A DNA stretch of 48,903 bases from Candidatus Nitrosopumilus sp. (GTDB lineage Archaea; Thermoproteota; Nitrososphaeria; Nitrososphaerales; Nitrosopumilaceae), in the NCBI GenBank assembly GCA_029881195.1, contig JAOUNB010000002.1, positions 1-48,903 of the forward strand. Reading direction: 5' to 3'. Under the pieces are notes generated by a model, which ran no database searches, was not told where the DNA came from, and worked only from the letters and a program-made list of their open reading frames with translations. Shown piece by piece: positions 47,704-48,903 of this stretch. Position 1 is the stretch's first letter, and every line of letters starts with the position of its first letter. A program made the translations under genes and the position numbers.

Positions 47704-48675
47704 ATGAATGAAGAACTGAACAAAGCTTTCGAAAAATTTTCGAAAGAATATACCCCGCCCACAAAAGAAGCCCTAGCAAAGATAAAATCTATCAGAGAAA
47801 AATATGAGACTGAATTACTGGCTTATGAAAATGTAGTTGGAGTCTCAACAGGACTGAATATAAAAAATATGGAACCACAGGATGAACTAGCAATACAAGT
47901 CCTAGTGGAAAAAAAAGTGGAAGAAAAAGATCTGAGAAAAGCATTACCCAAAAAGATTGATTCTATTCCTCTGGATGTTTTAGAAACTGGGAAATTAGAA
48001 ATACAACCACTAACTGCTATGATAAGGCCATCAAAACCAGGATTCAGTTTGGGTCACTTTGAGATCACGGCTGGCACCTTTGGTGCGTTAGTTAATGATG
48101 TGATGTCAGGACAAATGTACATTCTGAGCAATAACCATGTGCTTGCCAACTCAAATCTGGCAGCATTAGGAGATCCAATTCTCCAACCAGGAAGGGCAGA
48201 TGGAGGAACGTTCCCAAGCAATAAAATTGCTACACTTGAACGATTTGTTGAGATAATACCAACTAATCGTACTCCAGGATACAATCTTGTTGATGCAGCT
48301 ATTGCAACACCTGATGATAGTCGACTAGTAGTGGCAGATGCTCATATTTTGGGAATTCCAGATGGCATTGGAGAAGCTCAGATTGGCTCTCGTGTTACTA
48401 AGGTGGGAAGGACGACCGACCATACAATAGGGACTGTGATGAACATAGATGCCACAGTGATTGTTGGAGGATATGCAGTGATAGGAGCAGCTCAATTCAG
48501 AAATCAGATAATAACCACAGCGATGTCTGCGGGTGGAGATTCTGGTTCGTTGACTAGAGATTTTGAAGGGAAAGCTGTTGGTCTTTTATTTGCAGGTTCG
48601 CCAGCGGTCACAATACATAACGACATTACAAATGTAATGCAGGCCCTCAACGTAAAACTAGCCACTGCAGGCTAG
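47704..48675 (+). CDS. Trypsin-like (S1-type) peptidase with N-terminal accessory domain, no signal peptide
   Basis: Catalytic triad candidates: SNNHVLA (His), LVDAAIA (Asp), AGGDSGSL (Ser). N-terminal YENVVGVSTGLNIKN domain. Confidence 0.8.
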   Translation: MNEELNKAFEKFSKEYTPPTKEALAKIKSIREKYETELLAYENVVGVSTGLNIKNMEPQDELAIQVLVEKKVEEKDLRKALPKKIDSIPLDVLETGKLEIQPLTAMIRPSKPGFSLGHFEITAGTFGALVNDVMSGQMYILSNNHVLANSNLAALGDPILQPGRADGGTFPSNKIATLERFVEIIPTNRTPGYNLVDAAIATPDDSRLVVADAHILGIPDGIGEAQIGSRVTKVGRTTDHTIGTVMNIDATVIVGGYAVIGAAQFRNQIITTAMSAGGDSGSLTRDFEGKAVGLLFAGSPAVTIHNDITNVMQALNVKLATAG

Positions 48676-48687
48676 TCTTTTTTTAAT

Positions 48688-48903
48688 CTATGACTGTATT
48701 TTTATTTCTCCACCTACATCTACAACATCAGTCTTAATACCTTCAATGTCTTTTGGAAGAACAGATTTTGAATCTAATTCTTCTTCAGGTATTTTCTTTT
48801 TAACGAGAACACTTATGCATAATTCTTCGGTGCTAATCCCATTTACTATCCTATATCCTGTGGAAACCCCAATGACATTTGGGTACTTCAAAAGTTGTGA
48901 TTC
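48688..48903 (-). CDS. C-terminal part of a protein homologous to the N-terminal domain of the 47704 peptidase; extends past right edge
   Basis: Minus-strand frame is open to the window edge (ESQLLKYPNVIGVSTGYRIVNGISTEELCISVLVKKKIPEEELDSKSVLPKDIEGIKTDVVDVGGEIKIQS). Confidence 0.7.
   Translation of the reverse strand, partial: ESQLLKYPNVIGVSTGYRIVNGISTEELCISVLVKKKIPEEELDSKSVLPKDIEGIKTDVVDVGGEIKIQS

Noticed and set aside
1-48903. CRISPR arrays, transposases, integrases, toxin-antitoxin or defence operons
   Set aside because: Scanned by eye for regularly spaced repeats and characteristic motifs; none supported. The only tandem array is the protein-coding TPEP repeat.

Overview
This 48.9 kb window is AT-rich archaeal DNA. 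Gene content and order fit a Nitrosopumilaceae-like ammonia-oxidizing thaumarchaeon (inference, no database search). Most of it is dense housekeeping sequence: a ribosomal protein/SecY/Adk/Cmk/Cbf5 cluster (378-7634), a 2-oxoacid:ferredoxin oxidoreductase (17240-20102), two tandem aconitase-superfamily isomerase pairs (25186-28948), a uS9-uL13-eL18-RpoD cluster opposite an SBDS-exosome (Rrp4/41/42)-eL43-Pcc1 cluster (29649-35033), and prefoldin, XPF-type nuclease, rhodaneses, Nob1 and NAD kinase (36275-40397). The accessory parts deserve most attention. (1) An intron-containing tRNA-Ser(GGA) at 8169-8266 is followed by a 5'-truncated multicopper oxidase/beta-propeller gene. About 3 kb downstream lies a degenerate copy of the tRNA 3' end, which looks like the footprint of an integrated segment. 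(2) A decayed coding region follows at 11231-11528. (3) An AIM24-like gene is interrupted by an apparent single-base frameshift near 24960. (4) A small 8-cysteine ORF missing from the supplied ORF track sits just upstream of the KOR operon. (5) A stand-alone GGQ-motif release-factor paralog is encoded at 23039-24097. (6) A perfect 11-bp inverted repeat lies in the gap before a Kef-type antiporter. (7) A signal-peptide-less trypsin-like protease has a structured leader, and its N-terminal domain is repeated in the convergent neighbour. No CRISPR array, transposase, integrase or classical defence operon was recognised. All functional names come from motif and sequence reading only.
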